From NCBI RefSeq assembly GCF_013376095.1, contig NZ_JAAMFN010000017.1, positions 26,861-90,860 on the forward strand: a DNA stretch of 64,000 bases. The letters are read 5' to 3'. Both the position numbers and the translations under genes were made by a program. Below the pieces are notes generated by a model. The model was not told the DNA's origin. It worked only from the letters and a program-made list of their open reading frames with translations, and did no database searches. The stretch comes from Arthrobacter sp. SDTb3-6. GTDB lineage: Bacteria; Actinomycetota; Actinomycetes; Actinomycetales; Micrococcaceae. Shown one piece after another: positions 8,972 to 17,486 of this stretch (position 1 is the first letter of the stretch; the number at the start of each line of letters is the position of its first letter).

Positions 8972-10708
8972 CTATGCCGGCCAGCCGGACAGGTCATGGA
9001 CGATTTGTCCGCCGACGGCGGTGAGCACCACTTGGCGCTCCATGAGTTCCTCGATCCTGTTCTCGTCGGGCCAGGGCCCGTCGAGGACGCAAAGGTCTGC
9101 CACCATGCCGGGGCGGAGTGTGCCCTTGTACGTTTCGGCATGGTCCTGCCAGGCTGGAAGCGACGTCATGGCTGCCAGTGCCTCGAGGGAAGTGATGCGT
9201 TCAGGGTCATTGGCCGCGCCCGCCCGGCTTGGGGTGGCCCTCCGGACGGCGGCGATGATTGTCCGGCGCCAGTCCGTGGACGTGACGGGGGAATCGGAGG
9301 CAAGGTTCACGGCGGCTCCGGCGGAGAGGGCCGAGCGCAGCGGCTGATGCCGGGCAAAACGCTCTTCCCCCATGACGCCGCGCATCAGGTCCCCCGCCGT
9401 GGCACGGATCAAGGGGTTGGTGCTGTAGCCGATGCCCCGTCTTGCCATGGTGTGCAAGGTTTCGTTTCCGCTGAAGGCTCCGTGGATGATGTAGTGCCGG
9501 CGTTCCGGGCCCCGGCCCGGCGCGAGGCCTGACAGGAGTTCAACCGCGGTTTCGGTCGCGGCGTCGCCGGTGGCATGGATGCCGGCCTGGAGCCCGGCGT
9601 CGTCAATCAGCGCCAAAATCCTGCCCAGCTCGGCGACCCGCTCCTCGTCAGTGTCCCCGGCGACGACGAGGTGGCCGTGTGTGCATTTGGCGCCGTACGG
9701 TTCATGCATCCAGGCGGTGTTGCTGCGCGGGATGCCGTCGGAGAAAACCTTGACGCCGGCGACCGCGAGTCGCCGCGGGTCGATTCCCCGGCTCAGATAG
9801 GTGCCGGCAAGCCCCGAGGAAAGGCCTCGCCTTACGGCGGCCGCGCTCACCCCGCCCGTCCCCGCGAAGAGCATCAGGACGGCAACCCGGAGACTTAGCT
9901 CATCGGCAGCGGCCATGTCGCCAAGCAGCTCGAGGGCTCCGGTGGTGCCCGAACCGTCGAACAGTCCAGGGCTTCCGGGCCCCAAGCCGGGCTCTGTCAG
10001 CGACGTGATGCCCCGGGCGTGAAGGAGGGCCTGCGTTTTCAGCAGTGCCGAGTGCAGGACAGTGCGTGGCACATCCGGCAGTACGGAGTTCATCAGGACG
10101 GCCGCCCCGTCCTGCAGCAAGCCGGTGGGCGAACCGTCGGCATGGCGTTCAATCACTCCGCCGTCAGGATCGTGGGTGGCGTCCGTGATGCCAGCCCGGC
10201 GCAGGGCGGCCGCGTTGGCGAGCAGCTGGTGTCCCGTCTGGTCAAAGGCGACCACTGGAACGTCCTGGCGGCATTGCGCCAGGGCCTGCGCCCCACCAGG
10301 CCCGAGGGTCGCTGAATCCCATCCGTGGGCACGGATCCACCCGTCAGGTGGAACCGGGCTGTTGCCCAGGATGCCGACAACTTGGTCCCAGTTGGCCGCG
10401 GCTGCTGCACCGATCTTGACATGGCCAAAGAGCGTCATGGCAGTGCCCACCAAATGAAGGTGTGCATCGTTGATGCCTGGAAGCACTGTGCCGCCGCGCA
10501 GGTCCACCAGGCGTGTGGCCGGCCCGGCGAGGTGACGGAGTCCGTCCCCGCCCACGGCCGTGACCACTCCCCCGGTTATGGCCAGGGCAGAGGCACCGTG
10601 GACCTGCGCAGCACGATCCGGGCCGGCCGGCAGTTCCCCGGTCAGGACGGTACCGCCAAACAGGACCAGGTCAGGGGTCTGGCTTGGGGCTTCCCATGGT
10701 GTCGACAC
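8972..10708 (-). CDS. YtcJ-type amidohydrolase
   Basis: 578-residue metal-dependent amidohydrolase of the Amidohydro_3 (YtcJ) group. The HxH motif of the first strand is visible as NDAHLHLVG, with further likely ligand regions in IHATGDAATE and ASDSPVTSTDW; the C-terminus refolds into the small beta sandwich (GMVADLCVLDG). No signal peptide. The GTG start at 10708 has AGAGAGGTGA just upstream. It is the first gene of the leftward operon that continues into the importer and sulfatase, so it probably acts on the same compound after uptake or desulfation. Family members have diverse, mostly unknown substrates. Confidence 0.88.
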   Translation of the reverse strand: MSTPWEAPSQTPDLVLFGGTVLTGELPAGPDRAAQVHGASALAITGGVVTAVGGDGLRHLAGPATRLVDLRGGTVLPGINDAHLHLVGTAMTLFGHVKIGAAAAANWDQVVGILGNSPVPPDGWIRAHGWDSATLGPGGAQALAQCRQDVPVVAFDQTGHQLLANAAALRRAGITDATHDPDGGVIERHADGSPTGLLQDGAAVLMNSVLPDVPRTVLHSALLKTQALLHARGITSLTEPGLGPGSPGLFDGSGTTGALELLGDMAAADELSLRVAVLMLFAGTGGVSAAAVRRGLSSGLAGTYLSRGIDPRRLAVAGVKVFSDGIPRSNTAWMHEPYGAKCTHGHLVVAGDTDEERVAELGRILALIDDAGLQAGIHATGDAATETAVELLSGLAPGRGPERRHYIIHGAFSGNETLHTMARRGIGYSTNPLIRATAGDLMRGVMGEERFARHQPLRSALSAGAAVNLASDSPVTSTDWRRTIIAAVRRATPSRAGAANDPERITSLEALAAMTSLPAWQDHAETYKGTLRPGMVADLCVLDGPWPDENRIEELMERQVVLTAVGGQIVHDLSGWPA

Positions 10709-10755
10709 GCAATCACCTCTCTGTGATCCAGCTAACTTTCTAAGAGTATGTCAGA

Positions 10756-10771
10756 TGACTTGATCAATTGA
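10756..10771. promoter_or_regulatory. Candidate TetR operator between divergent genes
   Basis: Imperfect palindrome TGACTTGATCAATTGA (6 of 8 pairs, perfect core TTGATCAA) in the 216-bp gap between the amidohydrolase operon and the divergent tetR gene. A TATTAT hexamer at 10785-10790 could be the -10 of the rightward promoter, placing the palindrome over its -35. An operator serving both directions is inferred. Confidence 0.45.
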
Positions 10772-10924
10772 CTAGATCTGGGCGTATTATTTTTTGTATA
10801 GCCTGAGGGCAGAGATTTGGAGAGACCTGCAACACTGTCCGGGCACTGTCCCGGCTACGCTGCAGGGATCTGGCCGCGCAGCGGAATCGCCGTTGCCGGA
10901 CCGGCCGGCTGGGAAGGGGAAAGC

Positions 10925-11533
10925 ATGGCGCGCATTTCAGCCGACGACCGGCGCAGCGAGTTTGTCCGCTCGGCCGCGCGGGTGATAGCCAACCATGGTG
11001 TTGCGGCGGCCACGACGCGCCGCATTGCGGCGGAGGCCAATGCTCCGCTTGCATCGCTGCACTACTGCTTTCGCAACAAGGACGAGTTGCTGCAGGAGGT
11101 CTACAACTACCTCAGCCGTGACTACGCGATGGCACTTCCGCCCGTGCCAGCCTCCACGGCCGGGCTGGCGCACGTCATGGAAGCGCATGCCCTGCGTGTT
11201 TGGGACCGCATGGTCCAGAACCCTCACGAGCAGGTCACCACTTTTGAGCTGTTGCTGCGCCGCTTCCGGGTCGACGACGGCGGCCAGCCGCAGGCCCTGG
11301 CCATGAACCAGTCGATGTACAACGGCTGGATCAGCTCCACCATGGCGCTGTTCACCGATGCCGCCGTGGCCGCCGTCGAGCCGATTCCGTCCAACCTGGA
11401 ACAGGTCACCCGGCTCTTCATCTCGGGAATCGACGGCATCAGCATGCAGCACCTGGCCGACCCCGATGAAGCCAGGTCGAAGGAACTGGTCAAGTTACTG
11501 GCCCTCAGCCTGTCCAGGGCACTGGCCTACTGA
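10925..11533 (+). CDS. TetR-family transcriptional regulator
   Basis: 202-residue repressor-type regulator. The N-terminal TetR helix-turn-helix is clear (VIANHGVAAATTRRIAAEAN, then LHYCFRNKDELLQEVY); the rest is a helical ligand domain. I chose ATG 10925, preceded by GGAAGGGGAAAGC, over an in-frame ATG at 10817 that would add 36 residues unlike the family. It is divergent from the amidohydrolase, transporter and sulfatase operon and most likely controls it. Confidence 0.92.
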   Translation: MARISADDRRSEFVRSAARVIANHGVAAATTRRIAAEANAPLASLHYCFRNKDELLQEVYNYLSRDYAMALPPVPASTAGLAHVMEAHALRVWDRMVQNPHEQVTTFELLLRRFRVDDGGQPQALAMNQSMYNGWISSTMALFTDAAVAAVEPIPSNLEQVTRLFISGIDGISMQHLADPDEARSKELVKLLALSLSRALAY

Positions 11534-11707
11534 GAACGCCCAGGGATTTCACGGTACGCTACACGTGGCCCGGCCGGTTTTCGGCCCTGCGGCCCTCACC
11601 GCCGAGCCGCCGGATGGCCCGCCGATTTTACGGTTTTTACGAACAAATCGGTCCAGGTACGTCCCATCGCATGAAGACATAGGAACAAGGGAAGCGCGAG
11701 GTCCCAG

Positions 11708-12694
11708 ATGGAAATGCCAAGCTGCTGCAGTCCGGGCCGCGGGCAGGCCGTGCCGGAAACGCATGGCGTCCTGCCGGCACCCGTTCCCGCCGCGCGGGCC
11801 GCCGGCCCGGAATCGGTCCACGACGACGTCCTGGTCCCGGCGGGGACGTTCGCCATGGGCGACCCCTTCGACGAGGGCTACCCGGCCGACGGCGAGACGC
11901 CCGTCCACCAGGTCAGCATCTCCGCCTTCCGCATCGACGCCACCACCGTCACCAACGCCCGGTTCGCCGCCTTCATCAACGCCACCGGCTACCGCACCGA
12001 CTCCGAAGCCTACGGCACCTCCGCCGTGTTCCACCTCGCCGTCCAGGCAGACCAACGCGACATCCTGGGCACGGCCGCCGGCACACCATGGTGGCTCAAC
12101 ATCCGCGGCGCCGACTGGGCCCACCCCGCCGGGCCGAAATCCACCTGGCACGACATCCCGGACCACCCCGTGGTGCAGGTCTCCCACACCGACGCACTGG
12201 CCTACTGCGCGTGGGCCGGGCGGTCCCTGCCCACCGAGGCCCAGTGGGAATACGCGGCCCGCGGCGGCCTGCCCCAGGCCCGCTACCCCTGGGGCAACGA
12301 ACTCCACGGACTGGCCGCGGACGGCACCAGAGTCCATCATTGCAACATTTGGCAGGGCGCCTTCCCCACCGAAAACACCGGCGACGACGGTTTCCTTACC
12401 ACCGCCCCCGTGCGCAGCTTCGCACCCAACGGGTACGGGCTCTTCCAAACGAGCGGCAACGTCTGGGAATGGTGCGCCGACTGGTTCCTGCCCAAGTACT
12501 ACAAAACCTGCCACGGCCAGGGCACCCTGACCGACCCGCCCGGGCCCACCATCGGCCGCGGCCGCGTCATGCGCGGCGGCTCCTACCTCTGCCACGACTC
12601 CTACTGCAACCGCTACCGCCTCGCCGCCCGCAGCCACAACTCCCCCGAATCAGCCAGCGCCAACTGCGGCTTCAGAACCACAACAACCGCCTAA
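11708..12694 (+). CDS. Formylglycine-generating enzyme (sulfatase-modifying factor)
   Basis: 328-residue FGE-sulfatase family protein. It converts the cysteine of C-x-P-x-R in nascent sulfatases to formylglycine using copper and oxygen. Diagnostic features are VPAGTFAMGDPF near residue 43, ARSLPTEAQWEYAARGG-type core, GNVWEWCADW (250-259), and the catalytic cysteine pair C295 and C300 in GSYLCHDSYCNRYR, equivalent to the pair in characterised actinobacterial FGEs. GAGG stands 6 nt before the ATG. It lies close to the sulfatase at 3867-5474, across the divergent tetR promoter, which gives it an obvious partner. The first 35 residues look disordered. Confidence 0.95.
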   Translation: MEMPSCCSPGRGQAVPETHGVLPAPVPAARAAGPESVHDDVLVPAGTFAMGDPFDEGYPADGETPVHQVSISAFRIDATTVTNARFAAFINATGYRTDSEAYGTSAVFHLAVQADQRDILGTAAGTPWWLNIRGADWAHPAGPKSTWHDIPDHPVVQVSHTDALAYCAWAGRSLPTEAQWEYAARGGLPQARYPWGNELHGLAADGTRVHHCNIWQGAFPTENTGDDGFLTTAPVRSFAPNGYGLFQTSGNVWEWCADWFLPKYYKTCHGQGTLTDPPGPTIGRGRVMRGGSYLCHDSYCNRYRLAARSHNSPESASANCGFRTTTTA

Positions 12695-12749
12695 CCAATG
12701 CTGCTTGGCGCAGGGGCAGCACCCCCGGCCACGGGCCACTTCTTGTTCG

Positions 12750-12777
12750 TTATCTGAATCAGAAGTTCCAATATAGG
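12750..12777 (+). promoter_or_regulatory. Possible promoter and operator of the iclR gene
   Basis: TTATCT (12750-12755) and TATAGG (12772-12777) are 16 bp apart and can serve as -35 and -10. They flank the perfect small palindrome TCTGA-A-TCAGA (12753-12763), a possible autoregulatory site. Weak hexamers, so tentative. Confidence 0.35.
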
Positions 12778-12847
12778 ATGAATGTGAAATGTGGCAGCAA
12801 CCACAAGCGCCGGCAGCCCGCCGCCGGCCACTGATTAGGACGGCATA

Positions 12848-13576
12848 GTGAGCTCAGCTTCAGCAGACGGCACCCCGGCCAAAACCCCGGCGCATTCACA
12901 AACCTTGTCGCGCGGCATCCGCGCGCTGGAAATCCTGGCCGAAGCCCAGTCTCCCATGACCATTGCCGAGCTGTCCGCCGCACTGGGCGTGCACCGCTCC
13001 ATCGCCTACCGGATCCTGCGCACCCTGGAGGACCACTCGCTGCTGATGCGGGACGACGCCGGGCGCGTCCAGGCCGGACCGGGGCTGGCGGCACTGGCCC
13101 GCGGCGTCAATCGCAACCTGCAGACGGCGGCCCTGCCGGAACTGACGGAACTGGCCAATGAACTGGACATGACCACCTTCATCGCGGTCTGGGACCACCG
13201 CGCGTCGGTCACCCTCCTGACCGTGGAGCCGCGCCATTCGGGGGCCACCCTGGCCCAGCGTCCGGGCACGCGCCACTCCTTTAGTTCCGGCGCGCCCGGC
13301 ATCGCCATCCAGTCCGCCATCAGCGAGGACACTTGGGAGCGGCTGGCACCGGGCCTGCCCTACCGCCCGGAAGCCCGCGCCGCCAGGGCCGCCGGATTCG
13401 CCACGAGCCACGACGAGGTCCTGCCCGGAGTCGCCGCCATCGCCGCCCCCATCCACATTCCCGGCGGCATGCCGGCCGCCATCTGCGCCATCTCCCTCGG
13501 CCCCAGCACCGACCCCGCATCCATCGGCGCCCGGCTCGCCGCCAGCGCCCACGTCATCGAGGCTCAGCTCCAGTAG
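12848..13576 (+). CDS. IclR-family transcriptional regulator
   Basis: 242 residues with an N-terminal winged helix (LSRGIRALEILAEA, then TIAELSAALGVHRSIAYRILRTLEDHSLL) and a GAF-like IclR effector domain ending near residue 240. The GTG start at 12848 follows TTAGGACGG. It is directly upstream of, and codirectional with, the homoprotocatechuate cluster. IclR regulators commonly control aromatic catabolism, so it may act on this cluster in addition to the GntR protein at 15198-15887. Confidence 0.92.
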   Translation: MSSASADGTPAKTPAHSQTLSRGIRALEILAEAQSPMTIAELSAALGVHRSIAYRILRTLEDHSLLMRDDAGRVQAGPGLAALARGVNRNLQTAALPELTELANELDMTTFIAVWDHRASVTLLTVEPRHSGATLAQRPGTRHSFSSGAPGIAIQSAISEDTWERLAPGLPYRPEARAARAAGFATSHDEVLPGVAAIAAPIHIPGGMPAAICAISLGPSTDPASIGARLAASAHVIEAQLQ

Positions 13577-13615
13577 GTGCCAGCCCGCGGCCGGAAATTC
13601 ACCCCGCCCAAGGGC

Positions 13616-13645
13616 TTGACGTGACCGTCGCAACACGGATATGGT
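13616..13645 (+). promoter_or_regulatory. Promoter of the homoprotocatechuate operon
   Basis: TTGACG at 13616-13621 and TATGGT at 13640-13645, spaced 18 bp. Initiation would fall near 13652, inside the palindromic operator that follows, and about 75 nt before the first start codon at 13729. Confidence 0.7.
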
Positions 13646-13646
13646 G

Positions 13647-13664
13647 ATCGTATACGATATCGTA
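13647..13664. promoter_or_regulatory. Double palindromic operator (GntR type)
   Basis: Two overlapping perfect 12-bp palindromes, ATCGTATACGAT (13647-13658) and TACGATATCGTA (13653-13664), together giving three alternating half-sites ATCGTA, TACGAT, ATCGTA. FadR/VanR-group GntR repressors bind palindromes of this look. The site covers the expected transcription start, so binding would block initiation. The GntR gene inside the operon (15198-15887) is the natural candidate to bind it. Confidence 0.75.
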
Positions 13665-13728
13665 CTTGATATTGGCGGCCGGTCCACCGGCCGCGGCAAG
13701 CCGTCAACTTCCATCCCAGGAGTGTTCC

Positions 13729-15198
13729 GTGGAACAAGTCACAGCAGACACGCTCAAGCAGGCCGGCAAGGTCATCGCCGTCCATCTGGCGTACCAGTCC
13801 CGGGCGGACCAGCGCGGGCGCACCCCGGCAAACCCCTCGTACTTCCTCAAGGCGTCGTCGTCCCTGAGCCTGAGCGGCTCCGACATTGAGCGCCCCGCCG
13901 GCTGCGAGCTGATGGCCTATGAGGGTGAGATCGCCCTGGTCATCGGCACGGCCGCCCGCCGCGTCAGCCCCGAGGAGGCCTGGTCCCACGTCGGGTACGT
14001 CACCGCCAGCAACGACCTGGGCATCTACGACATCAAGTACGCGGACAAGGGCTCCAACGTCCGCTCCAAGTCCGGCGACGGCTTCACGCCCTTCGGCCCG
14101 GCCCTCATCCCGGCCGCCGACGTCGACCCGGCCGGCCTGCGCGTGCGCACCTGGCTCAACGGCGAACCCGTCCAGGACGACACCACGGCCGGCCTGATCT
14201 TCCCGTTCAGCCAAATCGTCGCGGACCTTTCCCAGCTCATGACGCTGGAACCGGGCGACGTCATCCTCACCGGCACCCCCGCCGGTTCCTCGGTCGCCGT
14301 CCCCGGCGACGTCATCGAAGTTGAGGTTGACGCCCCCGCAGCCGGCTTGTCCACCGGGCGCCTGCGCACCACCGTCACACAGGGCACCGCGGAATTCGCC
14401 GCTTTCGGCAACCAGCCCAAGGTCTCCGACGCCGATCGCGAAGACGCCTGGGGCTCGGCCGAGGCTGCCGGCCTGACGCCGAAGGGCCTCAGCGCCGACC
14501 TCAAGCGCAAGCTGACCAGCGTGGGCACCGCCACGCTCAGCGCCCAGCTGCGCAAGCGCGGGCTGAACAACGTCAGCATCGACGGACTGAAGTCCACCCG
14601 CCCCGAACTGCGGATCGCCGGCACGGCCCGCACCCTTCGCTACGTGCCCAACCGCGAAGACCTGTTCAAGACGCACGGCGGCGGCTACAACGCCCAGAAG
14701 CGCATCATCAACACGCTCAACGACGGCGAAGTCCTGGTCATGGAGGCCCGCGGCGAGCCCGGCACCGGCACCGTCGGGGACATCCTGGCCCTGCGTGCAC
14801 AGATCAATGGCGCCGCCGCCATCGTGACCGACGGCGGGGTCCGCGACGTTGCCGCCGTCGCCGCCCTGGACATGCCCACCTTCTTCACCGGAGCGCACCC
14901 CGCCGTCCTGGGCCGCAAGCACATCCCGTGGGACACCGACCTGACCATCTCCTGCGGCGGCGCCACCGTGCAGCCCGGCGACATCATCGTCGGCGACTCG
15001 GACGGCGTCCTGGTGATTCCGCCGTCGTTGGCGGAGGAAGTGGCCGACGACGCCATCGTCCAGGAGCACCAGGAAACCTTCATCGCCGAAATGGTCTCCG
15101 AAGGCAACAGCGTGGAGGGCCTGTACCCGATGAACGCGGCGTGGAAGGCGAAGTTCAACGACTGGGCCGCCACGCATCCGAATCCCGCGGCGCAGTAA
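13729..15198 (+). CDS. FAH-domain / RraA-domain fusion protein (HpaG-like function proposed)
   Basis: 489 residues in two domains. Residues about 15-225 are a fumarylacetoacetate hydrolase-family domain with the metal pair E65 and E67 (YEGEIALVIG) and following ASNDLGIYD. Residues about 255-455 are an RraA / HMG-aldolase-like domain that keeps GTVGD (347-351) and GGVRD (369-373), the substrate-binding arginine and metal-linked aspartate of active aldolase/decarboxylases. In classical pathways HpaG carries two FAH domains for decarboxylation and isomerisation of the ring-cleavage product; here one is replaced. GTG 13729 has CCAGGAG upstream; an in-frame ATG at 13666 lies just after the operator with no ribosome site. 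First gene of the hpa operon. Confidence 0.87.
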   Translation: MEQVTADTLKQAGKVIAVHLAYQSRADQRGRTPANPSYFLKASSSLSLSGSDIERPAGCELMAYEGEIALVIGTAARRVSPEEAWSHVGYVTASNDLGIYDIKYADKGSNVRSKSGDGFTPFGPALIPAADVDPAGLRVRTWLNGEPVQDDTTAGLIFPFSQIVADLSQLMTLEPGDVILTGTPAGSSVAVPGDVIEVEVDAPAAGLSTGRLRTTVTQGTAEFAAFGNQPKVSDADREDAWGSAEAAGLTPKGLSADLKRKLTSVGTATLSAQLRKRGLNNVSIDGLKSTRPELRIAGTARTLRYVPNREDLFKTHGGGYNAQKRIINTLNDGEVLVMEARGEPGTGTVGDILALRAQINGAAAIVTDGGVRDVAAVAALDMPTFFTGAHPAVLGRKHIPWDTDLTISCGGATVQPGDIIVGDSDGVLVIPPSLAEEVADDAIVQEHQETFIAEMVSEGNSVEGLYPMNAAWKAKFNDWAATHPNPAAQ

Positions 15199-15887
15199 TG
15201 AGCCCCGAGACAGCCAGCAAGTCGGAGCGGGCGTACGCCGCCATCAAGGAGAAGATCCTTGGCGGCGGGTACACGCCCGGCTACCGGCTGGTGCTGGCCA
15301 AGCTGGCCGAGGACCTCGGGTTCTCCGTGGTGCCGGTCCGCGAGGCCGTCCGCCGGCTCGAGGCTGAAGGCTTTATCACCTTCGAGCGCAACGTGGGGGC
15401 CACGGTGGCCGGGATCGATCCCACCGAGTACCTGTACACGATGCAGACGCTCAGCATTGTGGAAGGCGCCGCCACGGCACTCTCGGCACCGCTGATCGGC
15501 CCGGAGGACATCGCCCGGGCCCGGGGCGTCAACGCGGCCATGCGCGAGTGCCTGGAACATTTTGACCCGGTCCGCTTCACGGCGTTGAACCTGGAATTCC
15601 ACAGCGTCCTGTTTGAAAACTGCCCCAACCCGCACATCCTGGACATGGTCCACCGCGGCTGGAACCGGCTGCAGGCGCTGCGGTCCTCCACGTTCAACTA
15701 CGTTCCCGGCCGGGCCAAGGAATCCGTTGCCGAACACGAGGCCCTGCTGAAACTGCTGGAAAACGGGGCCGATGCCGACACGGTGGAACGCGCCGCCCGC
15801 GCCCACCGCGCGGCCACCCTGGACGCCTACCTGGCCCGCGGCACACCAGAACAGCAGGCCCGCATGCCGCTGTCCCCCACTTACTAA
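15198..15887 (+). CDS. GntR-family regulator (FadR/FCD subfamily)
   Basis: 229 residues. Winged helix at the N-terminus (AYAAIKEKILGGGYTPGYRL, then LAEDLGFSVVPVREAVRRLEAEG), followed by an all-helical FCD effector domain with the metal-type histidines expected (EFHSVLF, VAEHEALLKLL). ATG 15198 overlaps the preceding TAA as TAATG, so it is co-translated with the FAH-RraA gene and sits inside the operon it probably represses through the operator at 13647-13664. Confidence 0.93.
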   Translation: MSPETASKSERAYAAIKEKILGGGYTPGYRLVLAKLAEDLGFSVVPVREAVRRLEAEGFITFERNVGATVAGIDPTEYLYTMQTLSIVEGAATALSAPLIGPEDIARARGVNAAMRECLEHFDPVRFTALNLEFHSVLFENCPNPHILDMVHRGWNRLQALRSSTFNYVPGRAKESVAEHEALLKLLENGADADTVERAARAHRAATLDAYLARGTPEQQARMPLSPTY

Positions 15888-15923
15888 AATCCCACAGAAC
15901 ACCTGAAGAAAAGGAATTTTCCC

Positions 15924-17453
15924 ATGGCTGAGCACTACATCCCGGACAACCTGCCCACACACCTGCAGCACTACATTGGCGGCAAGCTCGTCGACTCGAT
16001 CGACGGCGACACCTTCGACGTGCTGGATCCGGTCACGAACAAGCCCTACATCAAGGCCGCCTCCGGCAAGGTCGCCGACGTCGCCGCCGCGGTTGCCGCC
16101 GCCAAGGACGCCTTCGAGAACGGCCCCTGGCCGGGCATGCTGCCCCGCGACCGCTCCCGCGTGCTGCACAAGATCGCGGACATCGTCGAGACCCGCGGCC
16201 GGGAACTGGCCGAGTTCGAATGCTTCGATACCGGCCTGCCCATCACGCAGGCACTCGGGCAGGCCCGCCGCGCAGCGGAGAACTTCCGCTTCTTTGCCGA
16301 CCTGATCGTGGCCCAGCACGACGACGCCTTCAAGGTTCCGGGCCGGCAGGCCAACTACGTCAACCGCAAGCCGATTGGCGTCGCCGGCCTCATCACGCCG
16401 TGGAACACCCCCTTCATGCTGGAGTCCTGGAAGCTGGGCCCGGCGCTGGCCACCGGCAACACCGTGGTACTCAAGCCGGCCGAGTTCACCCCGCTTTCCG
16501 CGTCCCTGTGGCCCGGCATCTTCGAGGAGGCCGGCCTGCCGGCAGGCGTGTTCAACATCGTGCACGGCTTCGGTGAGGAAGGCTACGCCGGCGACTCACT
16601 GGTCAAGCACCCGGATGTCCCGCTCATCTCCTTCACCGGCGAGTCCCGCACCGGCCAGATCATCTTCGGCAACGCCGCACCCTACCTGAAGGGCCTGTCG
16701 ATGGAGCTGGGCGGCAAGTCCCCCGCCGTCGTCTTCGCCGACGCCGACCTGGAAGCCGCCATCGACGCGACGATCTTCGGCGTCTTCTCCCTCAACGGCG
16801 AACGCTGCACCGCCGGCTCGCGCATCCTGGTCGAACGCAGCATCTACGACGAATTCGTGGAGCGCTACTCCGCCCAGGCCAAGCGCGTGAAGGTTGGCCT
16901 GCCCCACGACGACGCCACCGAGGTCGGCGCGCTGGTCCACCCCGAGCACTTCGAGAAGGTCATGTCCTACGTGGAGATCGGCAAGACCGAAGCCCGCCTG
17001 ACCGCCGGCGGCGGCCGCCCCGCGGAGTTCCCGGAAGGCAACTTCATCCAGCCCACCGTCTTTGCCGACGTCGCCCCGGATGCCCGGATCTTCCAGGAGG
17101 AGATCTTCGGCCCGGTCGTCGCCATCACCCCGTTCGACACGGACGAGGAGGCCCTTGAGCTGGCCAACAACACCAAGTACGGACTGGCCGCCTACATCTG
17201 GACGAACGACCTCAAGCGGGCACACAACTTCGCCCAGGACGTTGAAGCGGGCATGGTGTGGCTGAACTCCAACAACGTCCGCGACCTGCGCACCCCGTTC
17301 GGCGGCGTGAAGGCCTCCGGCCTGGGCCACGAGGGCGGCTACCGCTCCATCGATTTCTACACGGACCAGCAGGCCGTCCACATCAATCTCGGCGCCGTCC
17401 ACAACCCCGTCTTCGGCAAGGCCGAGGACGCCGCCGAAGTGATCGACGCCTAA
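15924..17453 (+). CDS. hpaE: 5-carboxymethyl-2-hydroxymuconate semialdehyde dehydrogenase
   Basis: 509-residue aldehyde dehydrogenase that oxidises the homoprotocatechuate meta-cleavage product, with NAD. It has TPWNTPF, the cofactor lysine in VLKPAE, the general base in MELGGKSP and the catalytic cysteine in NGERCTAGSR. Length, the HpaE-type N-terminus (HYIGGKLVDSIDGDTFDV) and the direct position before hpaD support the assignment over a generic dehydrogenase. AAAAGGAA precedes ATG 15924. Confidence 0.93.
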   Translation: MAEHYIPDNLPTHLQHYIGGKLVDSIDGDTFDVLDPVTNKPYIKAASGKVADVAAAVAAAKDAFENGPWPGMLPRDRSRVLHKIADIVETRGRELAEFECFDTGLPITQALGQARRAAENFRFFADLIVAQHDDAFKVPGRQANYVNRKPIGVAGLITPWNTPFMLESWKLGPALATGNTVVLKPAEFTPLSASLWPGIFEEAGLPAGVFNIVHGFGEEGYAGDSLVKHPDVPLISFTGESRTGQIIFGNAAPYLKGLSMELGGKSPAVVFADADLEAAIDATIFGVFSLNGERCTAGSRILVERSIYDEFVERYSAQAKRVKVGLPHDDATEVGALVHPEHFEKVMSYVEIGKTEARLTAGGGRPAEFPEGNFIQPTVFADVAPDARIFQEEIFGPVVAITPFDTDEEALELANNTKYGLAAYIWTNDLKRAHNFAQDVEAGMVWLNSNNVRDLRTPFGGVKASGLGHEGGYRSIDFYTDQQAVHINLGAVHNPVFGKAEDAAEVIDA

Positions 17454-17486
17454 CCCCCACCCCAACCGCTCGAAGGAGAGAACACC

